DNA from: an uncultured Oscillospiraceae bacterium
GTDB taxonomy: Bacteria > Bacillota > Clostridia > Oscillospirales > Acutalibacteraceae
Direction: 5' to 3'
NCBI GenBank assembly: GCA_900552985.1
Contig: USBP01000062.1
Location: 1-7,254, forward strand
Length of the DNA stretch: 7,254 nt
Positions 1 to 6,683 of the stretch are shown in pieces. Numbering within the stretch: the stretch's first letter is position 1; each line of letters starts with the position of its first letter. A model generated the notes under the pieces. It worked only from the letters and a program-made list of their open reading frames with translations, was not told where the DNA came from and did no database searches. The position numbers and the translations under genes are program-made.

Positions 1-607
1 GCGAGCGGATATCGATCCGCATGCCTGTAAGGGTGTTAATTAGGGAAACCGCATCTGCGCCCGCTGCCTCTACAGCGGCGGCAATCTCGGAAATGCTGGT
101 CACGTTCGGCGTAAGCTTGACAATGAGCGGCTTGCTGGTTACCCTGCGGACAGCGGTTGTGATCTCCTGCGCAGAAGCACAGGAGGTGCCAAAAGACGCG
201 CCGCCCTGCCGGACGTTCGGGCAGGAAATATTCAGCTCAATCATGTCAACATCCGTTTCATCCAGCCGGGCGGCCGCCTCGCAATAATCGGCAACCGCAC
301 TGCCCGCCAGATTGGCGATCACCACCGTGCCCTGCTCCTCGAGCCAGGGCAGATCCTCCCGGATAAAAGCGTCCACGCCTGGGTTTTGCAATCCGACGCT
401 GTTGAGAATCCCGGAAGGAGTTTCCGCAATGCGCGGCGGCGGGTTGCCTGGACGCTCGCACAGCGTTGTGCCCTTGCATGAAATGCCTCCCAATCGAGAG
501 ATCGGATACAGCTCGTTATACTCCCGGCCAAAGCCGAAGGTACCGGAGGCGGTGATGACTGGATTTTTCAGCTCTACTCCGGCGATCTTCACGCGTAAAT
601 CCGCCAT
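1..607 (-). CDS. pyrD: Dihydroorotate dehydrogenase class 1B, catalytic subunit (3' end cut off by window)
   Basis: The first 202 residues are visible; the family is about 300 aa, so roughly the last third lies beyond the window start. It oxidises dihydroorotate to orotate on FMN in the cytosol and passes electrons to PyrK and then NAD+. Seen: an N-terminal [12 protein letters not shown] segment, the FMN-contacting Lys46 in CKGTT, the [10 protein letters not shown] and NSVGLQNPG signatures at about residues 54-77, NISCPN at 126-131 with the class 1 catalytic base Cys129, and VKLTPNV at 163-169. Cysteine rather than serine at the base position excludes the membrane-bound class 2 enzyme, and the adjacent pyrK marks class 1B. 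Its ATG shares one base with the pyrK stop (TAATG), and a GGGAGG lies 10 nt upstream inside pyrK, so the two are probably translationally coupled and made in equal amounts. Nothing in the visible part looks damaged. Confidence 0.96.
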   Translation of the reverse strand, partial: MADLRVKIAGVELKNPVITASGTFGFGREYNELYPISRLGGISCKGTTLCERPGNPPPRIAETPSGILNSVGLQNPGVDAFIREDLPWLEEQGTVVIANLAGSAVADYCEAAARLDETDVDMIELNISCPNVRQGGASFGTSCASAQEITTAVRRVTSKPLIVKLTPNVTSISEIAAAVEAAGADAVSLINTLTGMRIDIRS

Positions 608-1380
608 TACCACACAACCTCCCTTGCGTCAAACACCGGCCCATCCTTGCAGACATGGCGGTAATGCTCCCCATCCGCCTCTCTGGTTTTACAGGCGCAG
701 ACAAGGCATGCGCCAATACCGCAGCCCATACGTTCCTCAAGAGATACCTGGCATAAAATCCCCTGCTCCAGCGCAAGCGCCGACACGGCCTTCAGCATTG
801 GCGTGGGGCCGCAGGCCAAGATGGCTGTGCAAGGCTCGCCAGAAGCCAGACGCATTTTCAAAAGATCCGTCACCAAGCCATGATAACCGAGCGATCCATC
901 ATCCGTTGCAAGCTGCACATTGGCGCAGGCAAGGGCAAAATCCTTGGCTAAAATGCTGGCTTGTGCATTCCGAAAGCCGAGAATCGCCTCCGTCCTGCCG
1001 GGAATCGCCTGTGCAACCCCCAGAAGCGGCGGCGTGCCAATTCCGCCGCCGATGAGGAGAATCCCTTCCCCCTCTTCCGGCAGGGAAAAGCCATTGCCCA
1101 GAGGGCCCAGCACGTCAAGCGTTTCGCCAGCCTTCCGAGCGGCAAGCCATGCCGTCCCCGCCCCACGCACCTCAAAAACGAGGCGCAGCGCGCCATTGGT
1201 ACGATCAATCGCACAAATCGAAATCGGACGGCGCAACGGTTTATCCCCACAGCGAAGGTGTACAAACTGACCCGGCGCTGCGGATTCGGCCATCTCAGGC
1301 AAAAAGAGCGTCATATCATATGCGGTCGGGCTCAGGCGCCGCATTGCGGCAATGCGCCCCTCCGCCTGCATATATGCCAT
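607..1380 (-). CDS. pyrK: Dihydroorotate dehydrogenase electron transfer subunit (FAD, [2Fe-2S])
   Basis: PyrK forms a heterotetramer with PyrD and carries electrons from FMN through a [2Fe-2S] cluster and FAD to NAD+. Numbering from the upstream in-frame ATG at 1389 (260 aa): a ferredoxin-reductase FAD domain with RRPISI at 53-58, a GPLGNGF segment at 95-101, the nucleotide-binding GGGIGTPPL at 114-122, CGPTPML at 193-199, and cluster ligands Cys223, Cys228, Cys231 and Cys247 in the [13 protein letters not shown] region. Cys233 is an extra cysteine. The length fits the family. I place the start at 1380 (257 aa) because GGGAGG directly abuts the ATG at 1389 but sits 9 nt from the ATG at 1380. 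The 5' end may therefore be 9 nt longer. It follows carB by 49 nt and overlaps pyrD by one base. All checked cofactor residues are present. Confidence 0.96.
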   Translation of the reverse strand: MAYMQAEGRIAAMRRLSPTAYDMTLFLPEMAESAAPGQFVHLRCGDKPLRRPISICAIDRTNGALRLVFEVRGAGTAWLAARKAGETLDVLGPLGNGFSLPEEGEGILLIGGGIGTPPLLGVAQAIPGRTEAILGFRNAQASILAKDFALACANVQLATDDGSLGYHGLVTDLLKMRLASGEPCTAILACGPTPMLKAVSALALEQGILCQVSLEERMGCGIGACLVCACKTREADGEHYRHVCKDGPVFDAREVVW

Positions 1381-1389
1381 CGGGTTCAT

Positions 1390-1395
1390 CCTCCC
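1390..1395 (-). promoter_or_regulatory. Ribosome binding site of pyrK, deciding its start
   Basis: The minus strand reads GGGAGG here. It touches the ATG at 1387-1389 with no spacer, which is unusable for initiation, and lies 9 nt from the ATG at 1378-1380. This favours the shorter PyrK. Confidence 0.75.
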
Positions 1396-1412
1396 ATTTT
1401 ACGATTGTCAGC

Positions 1413-1431
1413 GAACCTGCCAAAAAGGTTC
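1413..1431 (-). other. Small inverted repeat spanning the carB stop codon
   Basis: A perfect 6-bp stem (GAACCT / AGGTTC) encloses a 7-nt loop in the short carB-pyrK gap and takes in two bases of the carB TGA. There is no T-run after the distal arm, so it is not a convincing intrinsic terminator. It could be an mRNA processing or stability element that sets the carB to pyrK ratio, or it could be chance. Confidence 0.3.
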
Positions 1432-4400
1432 AGGCAAGATCAATCAATTCAATATCCTCCAGCGTGCGCTTATTGGCCAGGCAGCGCGTCAACGCATAGG
1501 CGGTATCCAGTGAGGTAAAAGTGGGGATCTGCCGCTCCAGCGCCCGGCGGCGGATACGCACATCATCCAGAATGGACCGGCGGCCCTTTTGCGATGTAGA
1601 TACCACATAGACGATCTTATTACTCTCCAGCAAATCCATCGTATTCGGCGAACCTTCGTGAATTTTACGCACCACGCTGGCAGCTATAAAATTCTCGTTA
1701 AGCATTTTACAGGTTCCCGCAGTAGCATAAAGGTCAAAGCCCAGCTGTGAAAAACGATCGGCCAGCTTAATCGCCTCCTGCTTATCGGAATCCCTTACGG
1801 AGATAAACACGCCGCCTTTGCGTTTCAGGCGCATTCCGGAGGCCGCCAGGCCCTTGAGCAGCGCATCCTCAAAGGTGTGCGCAATGCCGAAGGCCTCGCC
1901 CGTCGATTTCATTTCAAGGCCCAACTGTGTATCCAATCCGCCAATCTGGTCAAAGCTGAACACGGGCACGCGGACAGCACAATATTCCTTCGGCTCTACA
2001 AGGCCGACGCCATAGCCCATATCCCGCAGCTTTTCTCCCAACATACACCGTGTGGCAACCGCAGCAGCGGAGATACCGGTTGCTTTCGTCAGGAAAGGCA
2101 CGCTGTGGCTCTGCGTCACGCTGGCATGGAACAAATAAACCTGTTGATCATAAAACACAAATCGGACGTTCATCAGGCATGGCACGTGCAGTGCCAAGGC
2201 CAGTTTGCCGGCATATTCAACCGCACGCTGCTTTTCTTTGGCGGGAATCGTCTGCGTTGGGCAGACGGAGATGGAATCCGCCGTATGAATTCCGGCACGT
2301 TCGATTTGCTCTGCAATGCCTGGGATGAGATAATCCTCCCCATCCGTTACAACATTGAGCTCCATGCCGGTGCCAATATAATATTTTTGCAGCGTCAACG
2401 GGGCATTCTCCGTCAATCCCTCCTGCTCGATAAACAGAGCCAGATCTGCGCCGGTATAGGCGATAGCACTGTGCTCGCCCGCTGTCAGCCGCACAGGGAA
2501 GCCCAGCTCGCGCGCCACCTGATCCGAATTGCCTGCCGCTGTTACCCGAAATGCCGGGTGTGGAATCTCCAACTCCTCCAAAAGGCGGGCAAACATATGG
2601 CGGTCGCCAAGCTGTTGCGCCTGCTTTTCCTGCGCGCCAAGCACGTGCACGCCGGCCTTCATCATCTGCTGCGTCATGCGCACGGCGTGAGGGCCGCCAA
2701 ATTGCAGCACAGCACCCCACGGCTTCTCTGTGGCCAAAATATTGGCGATGTCCTCCGGCGTCACCGGGTCAAAATACAAGCGGTCAGAGGATTGAAAATC
2801 TGTAGATACCGCATCCGGGTTGTTATTAGCAAGAATTGCCTCATAGCCTTTTTTCCGCAATGTGTCAAGGCAGTGGACGGCACAGTAATCCTGCTCAATG
2901 CCGTAGCCGATTGTGACCGGCCCCGCGCCCAGCACAAGCACCTTTTTCCGCCCCTCATGCTCCCCGCCGCGCACAAAAAGCGCCTCGTTATCGTCATCCC
3001 ACGCGGAGTAAAAATAAGGCCGCTGCGCATCAAATTCCGCTGCGCAGGTATCCACCATTTTATAACTCGAGTGCGAGGCCTGCGCCAGCTTCATACCGGA
3101 CAGGCGCTCGATTGTCTCATCCAGGAAGCCCATATTTTTGGCGCGCAGGAGCTTATCTTCATCCAGGCCGGCGGCCAGCTCCGCTTCCATATCCGCAATG
3201 TTTTTCAGCTTTGCCAGGAACCAGGGATCTATGGAGGTTAACCGGTTGATGGCTTCAAATGAGATCCCACGCTTTACCGCGGCATACACGGCAAAAATCC
3301 GTTCGTCATTCGACCGTTCTACAAGCTCCAGAATCTCCTCCTCAGAGAGAGAGGCGAGCTTGGGCAGATTCGGCGTATCCAGCTGCATATTCAGGCTGCG
3401 CACCGCTTTCATAAACGCCAACTCAAAGCTGGTGCCAATCGCCATGATCTCACCGGTCGCCTTCATGGAATCATCCAGCCGCCGTTCCGCCTCATCAAAG
3501 CGATCAAAGGACCACTTAGGGATCTTTACCACACAATAATCAATCGCGGGCTCACAGCAGGCCGTCGTGCAGCCAGTGACCAGATTGGGAATTTCATCAA
3601 GCGTGTAGCCCATGGCGATCTTTGCCGCCACCTGCGCAACCGGATACCCAGTCGCTTTTGAAACAAGCGCCGAAGTACGGCTGATGCGGGGATCCGCTTC
3701 CAACACGGCGTATTCCCCACCATCCGGGCGCATGGCAAACCGAACGCTGCAATTGCCCTCGATTCCCAGCGAATCAACCAATTGCAGCGCGCAGGCGCGC
3801 AGTATTTCCGCTTCACTGTCCGTCAGCGTCTGCGCGGGAGCGGCAATGATGCTGTCGCCGGCATGAATGCCAACTGGATCAAGATTCTCCATGCTGCAAA
3901 CGCTGATGCAGTTGCCTGCACGGTCCCGCATGACTTCATACTCGATTTCTTTCCAGCCGGAAATGCATTTTTCGACTAAAATCTGACGAATCAAAGAGGT
4001 GTGCAGCTCCTTTTCCGCCATCTCCAGGAGTGTTTCCTCATCCGGGCAGGTATCGACTGTGCTGCCGCCTAACGTGTAAGCCGGGCGCACACGGACGGGA
4101 TACCCCGCCTCCTTCGCAAACGCTGCGGCATCCTGCACCGTGCCAACTACTTTGGACGCCACGCCAGGCAGACCAGCCCGCTCCAGGCTCTCGGCGAAGG
4201 ACTGGCGATCCTGCACGCTGTGGATCACCGCCGGGCTGACACCGAGCAGCCGTACCTGATGCTCCTCCAAAAAGCCGTTCATGGAAAGGCTGAGCCCCAA
4301 CTCCAACGCCGGGTCGCCGCCTACCGTGGGAAGGATACTGTCCGGTTTTTCCTGCTCAATGATCCGTTTGACAACATCGATATGAAGCGGCTCGATATAT

Positions 4401-4588
4401 ACCCGATCGGCAAGACCTTTATCCGTCATCACTGCGGAGGGATTGGAGTTGAGCAGAACCGTTTCGATCCCTTCCTCCTTCAAAGCACGCAACGCCTGCG
4501 TGCCGGCATAATCAAATTCTGCCGAACGGCCAATCACCGCCGGACCAGAGCCGATTACCAAAACCTTTTTCATCTCTTCACGCTTCAT
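1430..4588 (-). CDS. carB: Carbamoyl phosphate synthetase large-subunit homologue with degenerate ATP-grasp active sites
   Basis: It is a 1052-aa CarB homologue of normal length (family about 1060-1075). True CarB makes carbamoyl phosphate from bicarbonate, ammonia and two ATP using two ATP-grasp halves. Domains: N-terminal synthetase half about 1-400, oligomerisation region about 401-545, C-terminal synthetase half about 546-925, MGS-like allosteric domain about 926-1052. Kept in the N half: GSGPAVIG, Arg128, Arg168, GWKEIEYEV, GIHAGDS, Glu297 and Arg301. Changed there: GGQT is GGDP (90-93), the GGTGGG-type loop is GGSTVD (174-179), and metal ligands Gln285 and Asn301 (E. coli numbers) are Arg283 and Asp299. 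In the C half, Gln829, Glu841 and Asn843 are Arg809, His821 and Ser823. The segment equivalent to RPSYVLGGRAM is replaced and shortened (RLTAGEHSA, 700-708), and GGQT is GGPH. The MGS domain looks intact. Start chosen at 4588 because GGGGG lies 8 nt upstream and the N terminus then matches the family; an ATG at 4603 is possible but has a poor ribosome site. It overlaps carA by 11 nt. Homology is certain, but classical activity is doubtful. Confidence 0.93.
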   Translation of the reverse strand: MKREEMKKVLVIGSGPAVIGRSAEFDYAGTQALRALKEEGIETVLLNSNPSAVMTDKGLADRVYIEPLHIDVVKRIIEQEKPDSILPTVGGDPALELGLSLSMNGFLEEHQVRLLGVSPAVIHSVQDRQSFAESLERAGLPGVASKVVGTVQDAAAFAKEAGYPVRVRPAYTLGGSTVDTCPDEETLLEMAEKELHTSLIRQILVEKCISGWKEIEYEVMRDRAGNCISVCSMENLDPVGIHAGDSIIAAPAQTLTDSEAEILRACALQLVDSLGIEGNCSVRFAMRPDGGEYAVLEADPRISRTSALVSKATGYPVAQVAAKIAMGYTLDEIPNLVTGCTTACCEPAIDYCVVKIPKWSFDRFDEAERRLDDSMKATGEIMAIGTSFELAFMKAVRSLNMQLDTPNLPKLASLSEEEILELVERSNDERIFAVYAAVKRGISFEAINRLTSIDPWFLAKLKNIADMEAELAAGLDEDKLLRAKNMGFLDETIERLSGMKLAQASHSSYKMVDTCAAEFDAQRPYFYSAWDDDNEALFVRGGEHEGRKKVLVLGAGPVTIGYGIEQDYCAVHCLDTLRKKGYEAILANNNPDAVSTDFQSSDRLYFDPVTPEDIANILATEKPWGAVLQFGGPHAVRMTQQMMKAGVHVLGAQEKQAQQLGDRHMFARLLEELEIPHPAFRVTAAGNSDQVARELGFPVRLTAGEHSAIAYTGADLALFIEQEGLTENAPLTLQKYYIGTGMELNVVTDGEDYLIPGIAEQIERAGIHTADSISVCPTQTIPAKEKQRAVEYAGKLALALHVPCLMNVRFVFYDQQVYLFHASVTQSHSVPFLTKATGISAAAVATRCMLGEKLRDMGYGVGLVEPKEYCAVRVPVFSFDQIGGLDTQLGLEMKSTGEAFGIAHTFEDALLKGLAASGMRLKRKGGVFISVRDSDKQEAIKLADRFSQLGFDLYATAGTCKMLNENFIAASVVRKIHEGSPNTMDLLESNKIVYVVSTSQKGRRSILDDVRIRRRALERQIPTFTSLDTAYALTRCLANKRTLEDIELIDLA

Positions 4589-5681
4589 TGCGGCATCCCC
4601 CATTCATCCGGTCGATAAAAGCATCATAAATCCAGGCCGTATCCTGCCGCCCGATGCCGTCGGACGGTGTAAATTCTACAGAGAATGCGGGAGACCCGCA
4701 GTAGGAAAGCCCTTCCACAGCGCCGTCGTTTACATTCACCATTGTAATTGTTGCAGCTTCCTTTGGGATACTCTGCGCCGCAACGGAGTAGCCATGATTT
4801 TGGTTGGTCACCATAATCCGACCGGTTTCCAACACTCTGACCGGCTGATTGGAGCCTCGGTGCCCCTTCGGCATTTTGACAACTGCGCCCCCTGCTGCAA
4901 GCGCCATGATCTGGTGGCCAAGCCCAATGCCGAAAAGCGGTATTTTTGCCTGCATCAATTCTTTGGCGCAATCAATCAGAGCGGGCGCATCATCTGGATC
5001 GCCCGGGCCATCTGAAAAAAGGATGCCATCCGGCTCACCTGCGAGGATCTCCTGCACACTTGTGAACGCGGGAACCAACGTCAGATCACAGCTGCGGCGC
5101 GTCAATGCATCCAGCACATAACGCGGAAAGCCACAATCCAGAACCGTTACCCGATAAAGCGGCCTCTCTGCCGGAATATGCTCTGGCTCCCGAATGGTAA
5201 CCGCCTCTACCGCGCCGGAGATTGTATAAGCCCTGATCCGCTTGAGCAGTGCATCAAAATCCTCTATGGAATTTGTGATTGCTCCGTTAAAATAACCTTT
5301 ATCCCGCAGCGCACGTGTCAGCCTGCGGGTGTCGATCCCGCAAATCCCAACGATATTGCGTTTGCGCAGGTATTCATCAAGCGTCATGCCATCTCCAGAT
5401 AGAGAGAGTGTATCGCACCATTCCCGCACGATATAACCGTTGGCCATGATGTTGGAGGACGAGCTGTTTTCCTCTACGCCGCGGTTCCCAACCAAAGGAT
5501 AGGTTTGTGCGACAATCTGCCCATAATAAGTGGGATCGCTGAGAAGGGATTGGTAGGACGCTGTGCAGGTGTTAAAAACAACCTCTCCAATCGTTTCTCC
5601 CTCCGCCCCCATGGAGTAGCCGTGGAAAACCGTCCCATCCGCGAGCACCAGATAGGCCCGCTTTGCCTCTTTGCCTGCCAT
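4578..5681 (-). CDS. carA: Carbamoyl phosphate synthetase small-subunit homologue lacking the glutaminase triad
   Basis: It is a 367-aa CarA homologue, somewhat shorter than the E. coli protein of about 380 aa. A normal CarA hydrolyses glutamine and channels ammonia to CarB. Seen: the N-terminal CarA domain (LVLADGTVFHG at 11-21, GEVVFNT at 32-38, TYPLVGN at 60-66, IVGICGIDTRRLTR at 110-123) and a C-terminal class I glutamine amidotransferase domain (about 176-360). The nucleophile-elbow FGICLGHQ of the family is FGIGLGHQ, so catalytic Cys269 (E. coli) is Gly253. The HPEAS motif is TPSDG at 338-342, so the His and Glu are Thr338 and Ser340. The conserved G-x-K-x-N segment is GFPRY at 184-188, and SNGPGDP is SDGPGDP. 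Glutamine-pocket positions Leu254, Gln257, Asn295 and Gly297 are kept. No cysteine lies near the elbow to replace the lost one. AGGGGG sits 8 nt before the ATG. It follows pyrF by 18 nt and overlaps carB. The fold is clear, but glutaminase activity is not expected. Confidence 0.94.
   Translation of the reverse strand: MAGKEAKRAYLVLADGTVFHGYSMGAEGETIGEVVFNTCTASYQSLLSDPTYYGQIVAQTYPLVGNRGVEENSSSSNIMANGYIVREWCDTLSLSGDGMTLDEYLRKRNIVGICGIDTRRLTRALRDKGYFNGAITNSIEDFDALLKRIRAYTISGAVEAVTIREPEHIPAERPLYRVTVLDCGFPRYVLDALTRRSCDLTLVPAFTSVQEILAGEPDGILFSDGPGDPDDAPALIDCAKELMQAKIPLFGIGLGHQIMALAAGGAVVKMPKGHRGSNQPVRVLETGRIMVTNQNHGYSVAAQSIPKEAATITMVNVNDGAVEGLSYCGSPAFSVEFTPSDGIGRQDTAWIYDAFIDRMNGGCRNEA
4597..4601 (-). 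promoter_or_regulatory. Probable ribosome binding site of carB inside the end of carA
   Basis: GGGGG on the minus strand lies 8 nt before the ATG at 4588. The alternative ATG at 4603 has no comparable purine run upstream, and the ATG at 4573 has only GAAGAG. With the 4588 start, ribosomes ending carA at 4578 are already at the carB start, which suggests coupled synthesis of the two subunits. Confidence 0.5.
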
Positions 5682-5699
5682 ATGCCACGCCCCCTGTTT

Positions 5700-6632
5700 T
5701 TATTTAATCGAAATCGCAGGTATGCTGGCCGTAATTTCATCCCGCATACGGATCGCTTCCTGCCGCGCTGCGCCGGCATAATCCTGCTCATCGCAGGCCT
5801 CCTTCTGCCAGGCGCACATCAGCGCACGGGAGGAGTTGACAATCGCCCCCAAGCCGTTCTGATCGAATGCGGGGCGTACGCCTTCCGCGCTTCCGCCTTG
5901 CGCGCCGTAGCCCGGTACAAGGAAAAACGTATGCGGCAGCGCGGTACGCAATTCCTCCAGCTGGTCGGGATAGGTCGCGCCGACCACTGCACCCACGCCG
6001 GAATAGCCGTGGTGCCCTGGCAGCTCACGGCCCCATCTCTCACAAAGATCCCCCATCATACGATAAAGCGGACGGGCGTCAATTTGCCTGTCCTGTACCT
6101 CGCCAGAGGATGGATTGGAGGTTTTGACAAGGACAAAAATCCCCTTATCCTCCTTCCGGCAAATGTCCAGAAGCGGAAGGATTCCGTCGCTGCCCAGATA
6201 ACCGTTGACCGTCAGCGCATCCGCCCCAAATGGCGAAAACGTGCTGCCGCCGACAGAGACCATGCCCAGATGCGCAGACGCATAAGCCTCCATTGTAGAG
6301 CCGATATCATTGCGCTTGCCATCCGTGATAACAAACATCCCTTTTCCCTGCGCATAGCGAATGGTTTCATGCAAAGCGCGCACACCGGGCCATCCATACA
6401 TCTCATAATAAGCACACTGCGGCTTGACGGCCGGAACAATATCGCACAGCGCATCAATCAGGCCGCAGTTGAATTGCAGCAGCGCTTGCGCCGCGCCCTC
6501 CAGCGTCTCCCCAAAACGGGAGAACGCCTCCTCCCTGATATAGGAAGGGATATAGCTCAGCTTCGGGTCAAGGCCCGCAACCGTAGGATTTTTCATGGCA
6601 GCAATTTTTTCGATCAAACGATCCAGCGACAT
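5700..6632 (-). CDS. pyrF: Orotidine 5'-phosphate decarboxylase, type 2
   Basis: It converts OMP to UMP, the last step of the pathway, in the cytosol. At 310 aa it belongs to the longer type-2 branch of the family, not the roughly 230-aa E. coli/Bacillus type. Seen: GLDP at 20-23, VKPQ at 69-72, the catalytic Asp-x-Lys-x-x-Asp array as DGKRND with Asp104, Lys106 and Asp109, then IGSTMEAYA, the VKTSNPSSGEVQD signature at 169-181, GAVVGATYP at 214-222, the phosphate-binding VPGYGAQGG at 239-247 and NSSRAL at 266-271. All are as expected, so the enzyme should be active. AAAGAGGTGG at 6641-6650 is a strong ribosome site 8 nt before the ATG. It is 51 nt downstream of pyrC and 18 nt upstream of carA. 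Confidence 0.96.
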   Translation of the reverse strand: MSLDRLIEKIAAMKNPTVAGLDPKLSYIPSYIREEAFSRFGETLEGAAQALLQFNCGLIDALCDIVPAVKPQCAYYEMYGWPGVRALHETIRYAQGKGMFVITDGKRNDIGSTMEAYASAHLGMVSVGGSTFSPFGADALTVNGYLGSDGILPLLDICRKEDKGIFVLVKTSNPSSGEVQDRQIDARPLYRMMGDLCERWGRELPGHHGYSGVGAVVGATYPDQLEELRTALPHTFFLVPGYGAQGGSAEGVRPAFDQNGLGAIVNSSRALMCAWQKEACDEQDYAGAARQEAIRMRDEITASIPAISIK

Positions 6633-6683
6633 AATTCAAACCACCTCTTTTTGAAAATCACCCAAAAGGGGGATCATACGACC

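Noticed and set aside
44..48. Loss of Asn in the PyrC NPPLR motif (SPPLR, residues 44-48 of the visible part; the bases encoding it lie near 7111-7125)
   Set aside because: From memory, SPPLR also occurs in other clostridial dihydroorotases, and the metal and catalytic residues visible here are intact, so I do not count it as degeneration. The start and end given are residue numbers.
1877..3241. Plus-strand open frame of 454 codons opposite carB
   Set aside because: It lies entirely inside carB in antisense, with biased composition and no family resemblance.
4923..4925. Sequencing error as the cause of the missing CarA cysteine
   Set aside because: GGG differs from either Cys codon (TGC or TGT) by two bases, and many independent in-frame changes at other catalytic sites of CarA and CarB agree with it. 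Single-read error cannot explain the set.
1430..5681. Calling carA and carB pseudogenes
   Set aside because: Both frames are uninterrupted, full length, with ribosome sites and normal operon spacing. Loss of catalytic residues alone does not make a pseudogene; pseudoenzyme is the better description until rates of evolution are known.
6633..6683. Possible terminator in the pyrC-pyrF gap (CCCCC-TTTT-GGG run)
   Set aside because: The stem is only a few imperfect base pairs and is followed by the strong pyrF ribosome site, not by a T-tract. Read-through is expected.
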